Origin: Billgrantia sulfidoxydans
GTDB taxonomy: Bacteria; Pseudomonadota; Gammaproteobacteria; Pseudomonadales; Halomonadaceae
Length of the DNA stretch: 64,000 nt
Assembly (NCBI RefSeq): GCF_017868775.1
Contig: NZ_CP053381.1
Location: 3,658,001 to 3,722,000 of the forward strand
Direction of reading: 5' to 3'
Position 1 is the first letter of the stretch; every line of letters begins with the position of its first letter. The position numbers and the translations under genes are program-made. The notes below the pieces were generated by a model. That model did no database searches, had not been told where the DNA came from, and was given only the letters and a program-made list of their open reading frames with translations. Below, piece by piece: positions 1 through 9,745 of this stretch.

Positions 1-84
1 CCCTGTCACGGTGACGCCAGTGTCTGGTCTAGATACCACGGCTGTTGGCGACTTGCTGCAAAAAACACTTAGCCATTATAAACG

Positions 85-117
85 CAAGCGCCCCCGCAAC
101 GAGGGCGGGGGCGCTTG
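85..117 (-). terminator. Probable intrinsic terminator downstream of mmsA
   Basis: There is a perfect 13-bp inverted repeat (left arm CAAGCGCCCCCGC, right arm its exact complement) around a 7-nt loop. It lies just past the mmsA stop when read on the minus strand. A short T-containing stretch follows it rather than a clean T-run, so termination is likely but not certain. Bases 1-84 hold no gene I can support. Confidence 0.6.
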
Positions 118-132
118 ATCACCCGGGTCAGG

Positions 133-1632
<1,500 letters not shown>

Positions 1633-1798
1633 GGCGATGCTCCTGGTTTGTCGTTGTAAACCGGCTGGTTCCGGGAGCGCTGAAGATGGAACCATTCAGC
1701 GCCGCCTTAGACTTTCTGTGTATAAAAACACGAAGTGCGATGAATTCGAGTCTATAGAGCCGTCCTGCGGCATGACAACGGGCACTTCTTCACAAGAT

Positions 1799-1816
1799 TT
1801 GTGCAACAATGCACAA
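1799..1816. promoter_or_regulatory. Inverted repeat in the mmsA-lysR divergent region, possible LysR binding site
   Basis: TTGTGCA and TGCACAA face each other across 4 nt, close to the T-N11-A style of LysR sites. The repeat covers an ATG at 1809 that is in frame with the LysR gene. This is one reason to prefer the GTG start at 1845. Binding is inferred, not shown. Confidence 0.4.
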
Positions 1817-1844
1817 CCCGACACGCCGCAGCGCAGGTGGCCCC

Positions 1845-2786
1845 GTGCTCGACTGGCAGGACATCCAGATTTTCCTCGAAGTGGCGCGCAGCCAGCGGCT
1901 CATCGACGCCGCTCGGCGCCTGGGCCTGGATCACTCCACGCTGTCGCGCCGTACCCGTCGCTTCGAGCAGAAACTCAATACCCAGCTCTTCGAGCGTAGC
2001 ACCCATGGCTACCACCTGACCGAAGCCGGCCAGCAGCTGCTCGCCCACGCCGAGGAGATGGCGCGCCACGCCTTCGAGGCGGGCGAGAGCCTGGCCGACA
2101 AGAACCGCCAGCTCAGCGGCCAGATTCGCCTGGGCGTGACCGAAGGCTTCGGTACCTGGGTGATCGCCCCGCTGCTCGCCGCCTTCTGCGAGCGCCACCC
2201 GGGCATCACCCTGGACCTGCTGGCCCTGCCGCGGGTGGTCAACCTGAGCCGTCACGAGGCCGACCTGGCGATCACCGTGGAGCGCCCGGCAAGCCAGGGG
2301 CTGGTCATCTCGCGGCTGTGCGACTACCGTCTGAGGCTCTACGGCAGCGAGAGCTACTTCCGCCGTCACGGCCGCCCCACGCGGCTCGACGAGCTGGGCC
2401 AGCATCGGCTGATCGGCTACGTCGACGACCTGATCTTCAGCGAGCAGCTCAGCTACCTCGACCCGCTGCTCGACCCGGCAGTAGTGGGCCAGCCGGGGCC
2501 GCACTTCTCGATTCGCAGCACCAGCGTCACCACCCAGCACGCCGCCGCCTTGCAGGGGGCAGGGCTCGCCGTGCTGCCGTGCTTCATGGCCGAGACCGGA
2601 GACCGGCTCGAGAGCGTGCTGAACGATGACGTGAAGATCGTGCGCCAGTTCTGGATCACCTCACGCCAGGAGCAGCGCCGCCTGGCGCGGGTGCGGCTAC
2701 TGTGGGACTTCCTGCGCGAGGCGCTGGAGGCCAATCGGGCGCTGCTGATGGGCGAGGCGCGGGAGCTGGTGCTGCCCAGCGCCTGA
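1845..2786 (+). CDS. LysR-family transcriptional regulator, divergent from mmsA
   Basis: The N-terminal winged helix-turn-helix (LDWQDIQIFLEVARSQRL, then LDHSTLSRRTRRFEQ) is followed by a LysR substrate-binding domain to about residue 290. From GTG 1845 the protein is 313 residues, and VLDWQDI matches the usual LysR start. The ATG at 1809 would add 12 residues that look non-conserved and overlap a dyad. By position it probably regulates mmsA, as LysR genes often control the divergent neighbour. The effector is unknown. Its stop is only about 20 nt from the convergent kynU stop, and I see no clear terminator between them. Confidence 0.85.
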   Translation: MLDWQDIQIFLEVARSQRLIDAARRLGLDHSTLSRRTRRFEQKLNTQLFERSTHGYHLTEAGQQLLAHAEEMARHAFEAGESLADKNRQLSGQIRLGVTEGFGTWVIAPLLAAFCERHPGITLDLLALPRVVNLSRHEADLAITVERPASQGLVISRLCDYRLRLYGSESYFRRHGRPTRLDELGQHRLIGYVDDLIFSEQLSYLDPLLDPAVVGQPGPHFSIRSTSVTTQHAAALQGAGLAVLPCFMAETGDRLESVLNDDVKIVRQFWITSRQEQRRLARVRLLWDFLREALEANRALLMGEARELVLPSA

Positions 2787-2806
2787 GCTCCACTACCCAG
2801 CCGCGC

Positions 2807-4063
2807 TCACGTCACCGCCCCGCGCTGCTGAAAGCGCGGGGCCAGATACTCGCCTGCGCTCAGCACCTCACGCAGATGCCGCGCCGCCTGCCAGACGTCC
2901 TCATGGCTCAGGTAGAGCGGCGCGAAACCGAAGCGCATCAGCCCCGGCTCGCGGTAGTCGCCGATCACGCCGCGCTCTATCAGCGCCTGGACGATGGCAT
3001 AGCCAGGGTTCGGGGCGTTGGAAGAGCCATGGTTCGACACCACCAATCCTACCTGGCTGCCGCGCTGAGCCTCCGGCGGCGTGATGTCACTGATGCCATG
3101 CTCGTCCAGGCAGCCACTCAGCGACTCGCGAAACAGCTCAATCAAGCGTTGGCTCTTGTGGCGTAGCGCAGCGAGATCCACCTCCTGCCACAGGGTCAGC
3201 GATGCTTCCAGCGCTGCGAAGGCGAGGGGCGAATGGGTACCGGTGCGGAATTGCGAGATGCCTGGCGCCGGCGCGTAGTCGGCTTCGAAGGCGAACGGCG
3301 CCGCGTGCCCCAGCCAGCCCGACAGGGGCTGCCAGCCCCGGTTCTGACAGTCACGCCGCACGTAGAGAAAGGCCGGCGCGCCGGGGCCGCCGTTGAGGTA
3401 CTTGTAGGTACAGCCCACCGCGTAGCGCACGCCGCAGGCGGCGAGGTTCACCGGCAGCGCGCCGGCCGAGTGGGCCAGGTCCCAGACGACCTCGGCGCCG
3501 CTGGCATGGACCTGACGGGTGATCGCCGCCATGTCGCGCAGGCGCCCGGTGCGATAGTGCACGTGGCTGAGCACCACCGCCGCCACCCGCTCGTCGAGGT
3601 ACGCCTCCAGCGCTGCCCCTTCCGGCACGACCCGGTGCTCGAAGCCGCCGAAGCGACAGAAGCCCTGGGCGATGTAGCCGTCGGTGGGAAAGTTGCCCCC
3701 TTCACTGAGAATCACCGGCCGCGCCCGTCCCTGTCCCTCGGTGATATAGCCCAGCAGCTTGTAGAGGTTGTGGGTGATGGTGTCGCTCACCAGCACCTCG
3801 CCCGGCGCGGCGCCGAGCAGCGGCGCCAGCCGGTCGCCGAGCCGCTCGGGGGCGTCGAACCAGCCCTGGTTCCAGCCCTGGATCAACGAGTCGCGCCACT
3901 GCGCCATCAGCGCTTCGACGGCCTCGGCAGCAGCCACGGGCTGGGCACCCAGGGAGTTGCCGTCGAGATAGATCGCCCCCTCCGGCAGCGCGAAACGTGA
4001 CTTGAAAGTCGCCAGCGGGTCCTGGCGGTCCAGCTCACGGACATCATCGAGAGTCAGGGGCAT
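2807..4063 (-). CDS. kynU: Kynureninase
   Basis: A PLP-dependent fold-type I enzyme that cleaves kynurenine to anthranilate and alanine (or the 3-hydroxy forms). The 418-residue length is normal. The PLP lysine lies in GCTYKYLNGGPGAPAF, near residue 220, and the N-terminal YLDGNSLGAQP and VLSHVHYRTG segments are family hallmarks. I chose the ATG at 4063 because GGAG lies 6 nt upstream; a TTG 15 nt earlier is also in frame. It is the last gene of a kynA-kynB-kynU operon on the minus strand, about 60 nt after kynB. With no 3-hydroxylase in view, the operon should yield anthranilate. Confidence 0.95.
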   Translation of the reverse strand: MPLTLDDVRELDRQDPLATFKSRFALPEGAIYLDGNSLGAQPVAAAEAVEALMAQWRDSLIQGWNQGWFDAPERLGDRLAPLLGAAPGEVLVSDTITHNLYKLLGYITEGQGRARPVILSEGGNFPTDGYIAQGFCRFGGFEHRVVPEGAALEAYLDERVAAVVLSHVHYRTGRLRDMAAITRQVHASGAEVVWDLAHSAGALPVNLAACGVRYAVGCTYKYLNGGPGAPAFLYVRRDCQNRGWQPLSGWLGHAAPFAFEADYAPAPGISQFRTGTHSPLAFAALEASLTLWQEVDLAALRHKSQRLIELFRESLSGCLDEHGISDITPPEAQRGSQVGLVVSNHGSSNAPNPGYAIVQALIERGVIGDYREPGLMRFGFAPLYLSHEDVWQAARHLREVLSAGEYLAPRFQQRGAVT

Positions 4064-4122
4064 GATCGGCTCCGGCAAGGGGAAACAAGGATCGGGAAGC
4101 GGCGATCAACCAGCTCACGCCG

Positions 4123-4755
4123 CTAGCCTTCCAGCTCGCGCAGAATGGCGCGCACCGGCGCGGCATCGGCCCCGGCCAGTTTCAGCGGTAGGGCGACCAG
4201 CTCGTAATGGCCCGGCGGTACCGCATCCAGCACCAGCCCTTCGAGGATTGCCATGCCGTGGTGCCGCACCCGATGGTGCGCCAGCAGTGCACTTTCCACT
4301 TCGGGATCGAGCGAAGGCGCATCCACGCCGATCAGCCTGGCACCACGCTCGGCCAGCAGGTCGATGCTCTCCGGCGCGAGAGTGGTGAAGTCGCTGCGCC
4401 ATTCCTCGTGAGGGAAACGCGCCCAGGTGCGTAGCAGCACCCGTTCGACGCTTTTCGGCAGCACCGGCAGCAGGTGCTCGGGACGTACCGTCGGTACCGC
4501 ATGGCGCAGGTCCAGCACCACGCAGGGGCCGATGTAGCGGGTCAGGTCCACCTCATCGATCGGCTGGCCGTCGGCCGCGTAGTGGCTCGGCGCGTCGGCA
4601 TGACTGCCGGTGTGGGTGGAGAGCGTCAGGCGCGAGACGTTGACCGGACAGTGCTCACCGAGCACCCAGCTCGGCTCGCGGGCGAAGGCCGTATCGCCCG
4701 GCCACACCGGCATGCCGGGGCGCAGCGGCTGGGAGATGTCATGGAGCCGGCTCAC
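4123..4755 (-). CDS. kynB: Kynurenine formamidase (arylformamidase)
   Basis: A cyclase-family, metal-dependent hydrolase that turns N-formylkynurenine into kynurenine and formate. It is 210 residues long, the usual KynB size. The metal-binding signature is visible as STHTGSHADAPSHY, close to residue 50. The start is GTG at 4755, whose GTGA overlaps the TGA of kynA, so the two genes are probably translationally coupled. An upstream extension of the same frame runs inside kynA and is not real. The product SRLHDISQPLRPGMPVWPGD is the characteristic family N-terminus. It functions between KynA and KynU in the same operon. Confidence 0.95.
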   Translation of the reverse strand: MSRLHDISQPLRPGMPVWPGDTAFAREPSWVLGEHCPVNVSRLTLSTHTGSHADAPSHYAADGQPIDEVDLTRYIGPCVVLDLRHAVPTVRPEHLLPVLPKSVERVLLRTWARFPHEEWRSDFTTLAPESIDLLAERGARLIGVDAPSLDPEVESALLAHHRVRHHGMAILEGLVLDAVPPGHYELVALPLKLAGADAAPVRAILRELEG

Positions 4756-5624
4756 GAGGCGCCCTCCTCGAGGGTGGTGCGCACCGACCACAGCTCGGGG
4801 AAGAACTGCAGGTCCAGCGCCTTGGCGAGATACGAGGCCCCGCCGGTGCCGCCGGTACCGGGTTTCTGGCCGATGATGCGCTCCACGGTCTTCAAGTGGC
4901 TGAAGCGCCACTGCTGAAAGTGATACTCGGTATCGACGAGTTTCTCGGCCAGCTCATAGAGCTCCCAGTGACGCCCGACATCGCGATAGATATCCGCCCA
5001 GGCCTGCTCCACCTCGGTGCTGGGCCGGTAGGGCTCCGACCAATCGCGTTCGATCACCGACTCGGGAAGGGCGAAGCCGCGCCGCGCCAGCAGCTGAAGG
5101 GTAATGTCGTAGAGGCTGGGCGCATGCAGCACTTCGCGGAGCCGCTGATAATGCGCCGGATGCCGACGGTGCACCTCGACCATCGCTGCATTCTTGTTGC
5201 CGAGCAGGAACTCCAGCTCGCGATACTGGAAGGACTGGAAGCCCGAGCTCTGGCCCAGGCTGTCGCGAAAGCGTGCGTAGTCGGCCGGCGTCATGGTCAC
5301 CAGCACCTCCCAGGCGTTGATCATCTGTGCCTGGATCCGCGCCACCCGAGTGAGCATCTTGAACGCCGGGCGCAAGCGGTCGGCGGCGAGGTTGGCGGCG
5401 GCGGCATGGGCCTCATGCAGGCACTGCTTGAGCCACAGCTCGGAGACCTGATGGATGACGATGAACAGCATCTCGTCATGCTCCGCGGTACCCGGCTGCT
5501 GGGCCGACAGCAGCGGCCCCAACTGCAGGTATTCGCCGTAGCTCATCGGCTGGTCCCAGTGGACGCCCTCCTGCGAGAGGTCCAGCGCACCGCCGCGCGT
5601 CGCTTCGTTGCTCTGCCTGGTCAT
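4752..5624 (-). CDS. kynA: Tryptophan 2,3-dioxygenase
   Basis: A haem enzyme that oxidises L-tryptophan to N-formylkynurenine, the first step of the kynurenine route. It has 290 residues. Family marks are LSYGEYL-like MSYGEYLQL near residue 27, FQYRELEFLLGNKN, and the C-terminal FQQWRFSHLKTVERIIG with GTGGTGGASYL. The start ATG has GGAG just upstream. It is the first gene of the kyn operon and overlaps kynB by 4 nt. About 100 nt separate it from the preceding selO gene, so it probably has its own promoter, though I could not assign convincing -35/-10 boxes. Confidence 0.95.
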   Translation of the reverse strand: MTRQSNEATRGGALDLSQEGVHWDQPMSYGEYLQLGPLLSAQQPGTAEHDEMLFIVIHQVSELWLKQCLHEAHAAAANLAADRLRPAFKMLTRVARIQAQMINAWEVLVTMTPADYARFRDSLGQSSGFQSFQYRELEFLLGNKNAAMVEVHRRHPAHYQRLREVLHAPSLYDITLQLLARRGFALPESVIERDWSEPYRPSTEVEQAWADIYRDVGRHWELYELAEKLVDTEYHFQQWRFSHLKTVERIIGQKPGTGGTGGASYLAKALDLQFFPELWSVRTTLEEGAS

Positions 5625-5722
5625 GGCCGCTCCGTCCTCTCCGGTTGTCTATCGACAGTGTACGAAGGACCAAGAAGAGGCACTACCTGCGGGGCCCTGC
5701 CAAGAAGGGCGCAGGACTCGGC

Positions 5723-7201
5723 TCAGGTCCCGCAGAAAGTACGGAACACCCGTTCGGTGGGCTCGGCCGGCCGCGTGTACTCCTCGCGCCCGGGCTGGTC
5801 GTCGAAGGGATGGGTGACGACTTCGAGCAGCGTCTCGAAGGGGCCGAAGTCGTTCTCGTCCATGGCCGCGGTGAGCGCCTGCTGTACGCGGTGGTTGCGC
5901 GGGATGAAGGCCGGGTTGGCCAGGCGCATCCGCCGCGCCCGTTCACCTTCGGTCCACAGATCCTGGGCGAGCCGCTGGCGCCAATCTTCTAGCCAGCCAG
6001 CGATCTCCTCCGGGCGTTCGAACAGCGCGATCAGCGAGGCTTCGGTCTCACGATTCTCGGCGGCGTCCGCCAGGCGGCGGAAGGTCAGGGTGAAGTCGGC
6101 ACGCCCCCGGTGCATGACCGCCAGCAGCGCCTCGGCCAGTGCCTTGTCGCCGGGCTGTGCCCGCTCCAGGCCGAGTTTGGCCCGCATCACCGCGAGCCAC
6201 TCCTCTTCGTAGCGCTCCGGAAAACGCTGCAGCAGTTCGGTGGCAAGCTCAATCGCCCGGTCGGTGTCGTCGTCGATTAGCGGCAGCAGGGTTTCGGCCA
6301 GCCGCGCCAGGTTCCACTGGGCGATCCACGGCTGGTTGGCGTAGGCGTAGCGACCGCCTTCGTCGATGGAGCTGAACACCATCTGCGGGTCGTACTGCTC
6401 CATGAAGGCGCAGGGCCCGAAGTCGATGGTCTCGCCGGAGATCGAGGTATTGTCGGTATTCATCACGCCGTGGATGAAGCCGACACCCATCCACTTGGCG
6501 ATCAACCCCGCCTGGCGTGCCTGTACCGCTTCCAGCAGGCCCAGGTAGCGCTCGCCACCCTCACGCTTGGCGAGTTCAGGATAGTGGCGCTCGATGGCGT
6601 GATCGGCCAGCTCGCGCAAGCCGTCGATGTCGCCGCGGGCGGCGAAGTACTGGAAGGTGCCGACGCGGATATGGCTGGCCGCCACCCGGGTGAGGATGGC
6701 GCCCGGTTCGGGGATGCCGCGCACCACGTGTTCGCCGGTGGTCACCGCGGCGAGCGCCCGGGTAGAGGGAATGCCCATGGCGTGCATCGCCTCGCTGACC
6801 AGGTACTCGCGCAGCACCGGGCCCAGCGGCGCACGCCCATCGCCGCCGCGGGAGAACGGCGTGCGCCCGGCGCCCTTGAGCTGGATGTCGCGCAGCCGGC
6901 CGTCGCGGTCGGCCACCTCGCCGAGCAGCACCGCCCGGCCGTCGCCCAGCTGCGGTACGAAGCCGCCGAACTGGTGCCCGGCATAGGCCTGGGCCAGCGG
7001 CTCGGCACCGCGCGGCACCACGTTGCCGGAGAACCACACCGCCGCTTCTTCGGCGTCGAAGGCGGCCAGATCGAAACCAAGCGCTTCCGCCAACGGCCGG
7101 TTGAAGGCGATCAGCCGTGGCTCGCGCACGGGTACCGGTTCGAAGAGCGCGTAGAAGCGCTCCGGCAGGTGGGCATAGCGAAGGGTGAAAGGGGGAAACA
7201 T
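5723..7201 (-). CDS. selO: SelO-family protein adenylyltransferase (YdiU)
   Basis: A pseudokinase-fold enzyme that transfers AMP to protein Ser/Thr/Tyr and is linked to redox homeostasis. The 492-residue length is typical. Clear motifs are [19 protein letters not shown] (nucleotide binding), [19 protein letters not shown] (catalytic and metal-binding region, residues about 240-265) and a cysteine near the C-terminus (FCGT), where eukaryotic homologues place selenocysteine. The ATG at 7201 has GGAG upstream; a longer frame to 7345 is low-complexity and unlikely. It stands between the kyn operon and the malonate regulator, with no evident functional link to either. Confidence 0.93.
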   Translation of the reverse strand: MFPPFTLRYAHLPERFYALFEPVPVREPRLIAFNRPLAEALGFDLAAFDAEEAAVWFSGNVVPRGAEPLAQAYAGHQFGGFVPQLGDGRAVLLGEVADRDGRLRDIQLKGAGRTPFSRGGDGRAPLGPVLREYLVSEAMHAMGIPSTRALAAVTTGEHVVRGIPEPGAILTRVAASHIRVGTFQYFAARGDIDGLRELADHAIERHYPELAKREGGERYLGLLEAVQARQAGLIAKWMGVGFIHGVMNTDNTSISGETIDFGPCAFMEQYDPQMVFSSIDEGGRYAYANQPWIAQWNLARLAETLLPLIDDDTDRAIELATELLQRFPERYEEEWLAVMRAKLGLERAQPGDKALAEALLAVMHRGRADFTLTFRRLADAAENRETEASLIALFERPEEIAGWLEDWRQRLAQDLWTEGERARRMRLANPAFIPRNHRVQQALTAAMDENDFGPFETLLEVVTHPFDDQPGREEYTRPAEPTERVFRTFCGT

Positions 7202-7289
7202 GACGGCTCCACTGGCATTCCTGCCCGTCACTTTAGGCGGACGCAGCACGAAAATCGAGCGCGCGCCCCACGCCCCTCGCCCGCGCCGC

Positions 7290-7973
7290 TCAGCCGGTGG
7301 CGCTGGCGGGGTTCTCGAACGCGCGGATGCTGGCGACGAAATCACTGAAGCGCTCGCCCTGGATCAGCACGTGATCGCGCAGGGCATGCTCCGCCGCGGC
7401 CGGGTCGCCGGCCTCGATGGCCGCCACCACGGCCCGGTGCTCGCGCAGCGAGCTGTGCATGCGCTGGCGTACCTGCAGCTGCAGGCGTCGGTAGGGCTTT
7501 AGCCGCTGCTTGAGCTGGCGCGCCTCGCCGAGCAGGAAACCGTTGTGGCTGGCGCGGTAGATGCAGTCGTGGAAGGCCTCGTTCTCGTAGTAGTACTCGT
7601 CGGTATCACCGGCCAGGGCGGCGGCCTCGCAGCGCTCCAGCGCCCCGCGCAGCTCGGCCAGCTCCGCGTCGCTGATGCGCCGTGCCGCCAGGCGCCCGCA
7701 CATGCCCTCCAGCTCGGCCATGACCTCGAACATCTCGATCAGCTGGTCGATGCCCACCCGCGCCACGAAAGTGCCCTTCTTCGGTGTGACCGTGACCAGC
7801 CCGCTGGCGACGAGCTGCTGGATCGCCTCGCGCACCGGCGTGCGCGAGACGTTGAACTCGCGGCCCAGCGCCTCGGGGTCGAGCCGCTCGCCGGGTGCCA
7901 GGCGTCCATTGATGATGGCGTTCTCCAGCGAATCGCGCAGGCGCTGCGCACTGGAGCGCTTGGGGCTGGTCAT
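7290..7973 (-). CDS. GntR-family regulator with FCD domain, MatR-like
   Basis: The N-terminal winged helix ([20 protein letters not shown], residues about 45-65) is followed by an all-helical FCD ligand-binding domain whose [13 protein letters not shown] and [13 protein letters not shown] segments supply metal-binding histidines. It has 227 residues. The ATG at 7973 is preceded by GGAGG; the frame runs further up to 8099 but through the promoter. It is divergent from a TRAP-malonate operon. In rhizobia the malonate regulator MatR is the same type and binds a site with a TGTATACA core. Two GTATAC sites lie in this promoter. It most likely acts as a repressor relieved by malonate or a related acid. 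Confidence 0.85.
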   Translation of the reverse strand: MTSPKRSSAQRLRDSLENAIINGRLAPGERLDPEALGREFNVSRTPVREAIQQLVASGLVTVTPKKGTFVARVGIDQLIEMFEVMAELEGMCGRLAARRISDAELAELRGALERCEAAALAGDTDEYYYENEAFHDCIYRASHNGFLLGEARQLKQRLKPYRRLQLQVRQRMHSSLREHRAVVAAIEAGDPAAAEHALRDHVLIQGERFSDFVASIRAFENPASATG

Positions 7974-8038
7974 GGTCACCCTCCTTCCTTCATGCGGCTC
8001 GTGAACGGTTCTTCCTGCCGCCTTTTTACTGTAACGGA

Positions 8039-8080
8039 TTTGACATGTGTATACGCAAGCGCTATTGAAGTATACATCAG
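8039..8080 (+). promoter_or_regulatory. Promoter with two GTATAC operator-like sites for the TRAP-malonate operon
   Basis: TTGACA at 8039-8044 and TATTGA at 8063-8068 (18-nt spacing) make a plausible sigma-70 promoter for the rightward operon. GTATAC occurs at 8049-8054, inside the spacer, and again at 8070-8075, just past the -10. The outer bases are partly symmetric (ATGTGTATAC and GTATACAT). The two centres are 21 bp apart, about two helical turns. GTATAC is the core I recall for rhizobial MatR sites. A repressor bound here would block this promoter and probably the leftward gntR promoter too. Confidence 0.6.
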
Positions 8081-8143
8081 CCAAGCTGATAAACATCACT
8101 AAGTCCTAACTCCTACATAAGAACAACCCTGTGGAGACGCCAA

Positions 8144-9148
8144 ATGCAACGCCACAACACCCTAACCGCCTTCGCCGCCGCCCTCGGCCTGGCCATGGCC
8201 TTCAGCAGCGCCGCGTCCGCCAATACCGTGCTGCGCGCCTCGCATCAGTTCCCCGGCGGCCAGGGCGACGTCCGTGATGAAATGGTGCAGATGATGGCCC
8301 GCCAGGTGGCCGAGGCCGACGTCGGGCTCGAGATCCAGGTCCACCCCGGGCAGTCCCTGTTCAAGGCCGACGAACAGTGGGGCGCGCTGGTTCGCGGCCG
8401 CCTCGACATCACCTCCCTGCCGCTCGACTACGCCAGCGGCCGCCACCCCGAGTTCTCCGCCACGCTGATGCCGGGGCTGGTGCGTAACCACGAACACGCC
8501 CAGCGGCTCAACGACTCCGAGTACATGGAGATGATCAAGGAGGTGATCCAGGAGGGAGGCGCTCGTGTGCTGGCCGACGCCTGGCTTTCGGGCGGCTTCG
8601 CCTCCAGCGAGCAGTGCATCACCTCGCCCGATACGGTGCAGGGACAGAACCTGCGCGCCGCCGGTCCCGCCTTCGAACAGATGCTGGAAGCGGCCGGGGC
8701 CTCGATCGCCTCGATGCCCTCCTCCGAGGTCTACACCGCCATGCAGACCGGCGTGCTGGACGCGGCCAACACCTCGTCGATGTCGTTCATCTCCTTCCGC
8801 CTCTACGAGCAGGTCGAGTGCCTGACCGAACCGGGCGACTATGCGCTGTGGTTCATGTACGAGCCGATCCTGATCTCGGAACAGACCTGGCAGAAGCTCA
8901 ACGAGGAGCAGCAACAGGCCTTGATCGAGGCGGGCCAGGCCGCCGAGGAGTACTTCGCCGCCGAAGCCGCCGCCATCGACCAGGAGATGGTGGAGGTGTA
9001 CGAGGAGAACGGCGTCGAGGTGGTGCGCATGAGCGAGGAGGACTACAACGCCTGGCTCGAGATCGCCCGCGAGACCTCGTACAAGAACTTCGCCGAGAAC
9101 GTGCCCAACGGCCAGGCGATCATCGATGCGGCCCTCGCCGTGGAGTGA
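8144..9148 (+). CDS. TRAP transporter solute-binding protein, DctP family
   Basis: This is the periplasmic substrate-binding subunit of a TRAP uptake system. It is 334 residues with a clear signal peptide (hydrophobic LTAFAAALGLAMAF, probable cut after SSAASA). The mature part begins with the family-typical TVLRASHQFPGGQGDVRDE and contains TAMQTGVLDAANT with the conserved substrate-contacting region. It is the first gene of the rightward operon, followed by DctQ- and DctM-type subunits and malonyl-CoA genes. The most likely substrate is therefore malonate or a substituted malonate. That assignment rests on neighbours, not on binding-site residues. Confidence 0.88.
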   Translation: MQRHNTLTAFAAALGLAMAFSSAASANTVLRASHQFPGGQGDVRDEMVQMMARQVAEADVGLEIQVHPGQSLFKADEQWGALVRGRLDITSLPLDYASGRHPEFSATLMPGLVRNHEHAQRLNDSEYMEMIKEVIQEGGARVLADAWLSGGFASSEQCITSPDTVQGQNLRAAGPAFEQMLEAAGASIASMPSSEVYTAMQTGVLDAANTSSMSFISFRLYEQVECLTEPGDYALWFMYEPILISEQTWQKLNEEQQQALIEAGQAAEEYFAAEAAAIDQEMVEVYEENGVEVVRMSEEDYNAWLEIARETSYKNFAENVPNGQAIIDAALAVE

Positions 9149-9173
9149 CGCCCCACCCTTCCCCACGTGAGCC

Positions 9174-9196
9174 GGGCCACCCGCAACGGGTGGCCC
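9174..9196 (+). promoter_or_regulatory. Stem-loop between dctP- and dctQ-type genes
   Basis: A 10-bp perfect stem (GGGCCACCCG / CGGGTGGCCC) with a 3-nt loop lies in the 73-nt gap after the binding-protein gene, followed by CCGTTT. Such hairpins after binding-protein genes often stabilise the upstream mRNA or partly terminate, giving more binding protein than permease. No long T-run is seen, so partial read-through is likely. Confidence 0.5.
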
Positions 9197-9221
9197 CCGT
9201 TTCGATCCCCGGGAGGACTGC

Positions 9222-9743
9222 ATGGCCATGGCCCACTCTCAACCCCTCGCACAACGCTACGGCGCCGTCGGCGCCTACATCGGCCTGATGGACCGGTTCT
9301 CTCGCCTGCTGGCCTACGTGGCGGGCGTGTTGTTCATCGCCGGCGTCACGGTCATCTGCCAAATGGTCTTCGTGCGCTACGTGCTCGGCATGAGCACCAG
9401 TTGGCAGACCGAATTCACCGTGCTCGCGGTCACCGCCGCCATGCTGCTGGGCAGCCCCTACGTGCTGATGACCGGCGGCCACGTGGCGATCACTATCCTG
9501 CCGGATGCCCTGGGCGGCTTCGCGCGCCGGCTGATGCAACTGACCGCCGCGCTGTGCGGCCTCGCCTTCTGCGCCGCCCTGGCCTTCGCCGCGTGGGTCT
9601 ACGTGTGGGAGGCCTGGGAGGGCGGCTGGACCACCGGCACGGTGTGGAACCCGCCGCTGTGGCCCGGGCTGGTGCCGATGGCCGTCGGCGCCACCCAGCT
9701 GTCATTGCAGTACGTGGCCGAAATCCTGCGCGGGGAGGGCTGA
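9222..9743 (+). CDS. TRAP transporter small permease, DctQ family
   Basis: A 173-residue inner-membrane protein with about four hydrophobic segments (roughly residues 28-50, 65-85, 100-122 and 140-160). This is the size and layout of DctQ-type small subunits. GLMDRFSRLLAYVAGVLF and the WQTEF segment are typical. It partners the large permease that starts 3 nt after its stop, so the two are cotranscribed and probably translationally coupled. An in-frame ATG two codons downstream (MAMAHS) is an equally possible start. Confidence 0.88.
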   Translation: MAMAHSQPLAQRYGAVGAYIGLMDRFSRLLAYVAGVLFIAGVTVICQMVFVRYVLGMSTSWQTEFTVLAVTAAMLLGSPYVLMTGGHVAITILPDALGGFARRLMQLTAALCGLAFCAALAFAAWVYVWEAWEGGWTTGTVWNPPLWPGLVPMAVGATQLSLQYVAEILRGEG

Positions 9744-9745
9744 GC

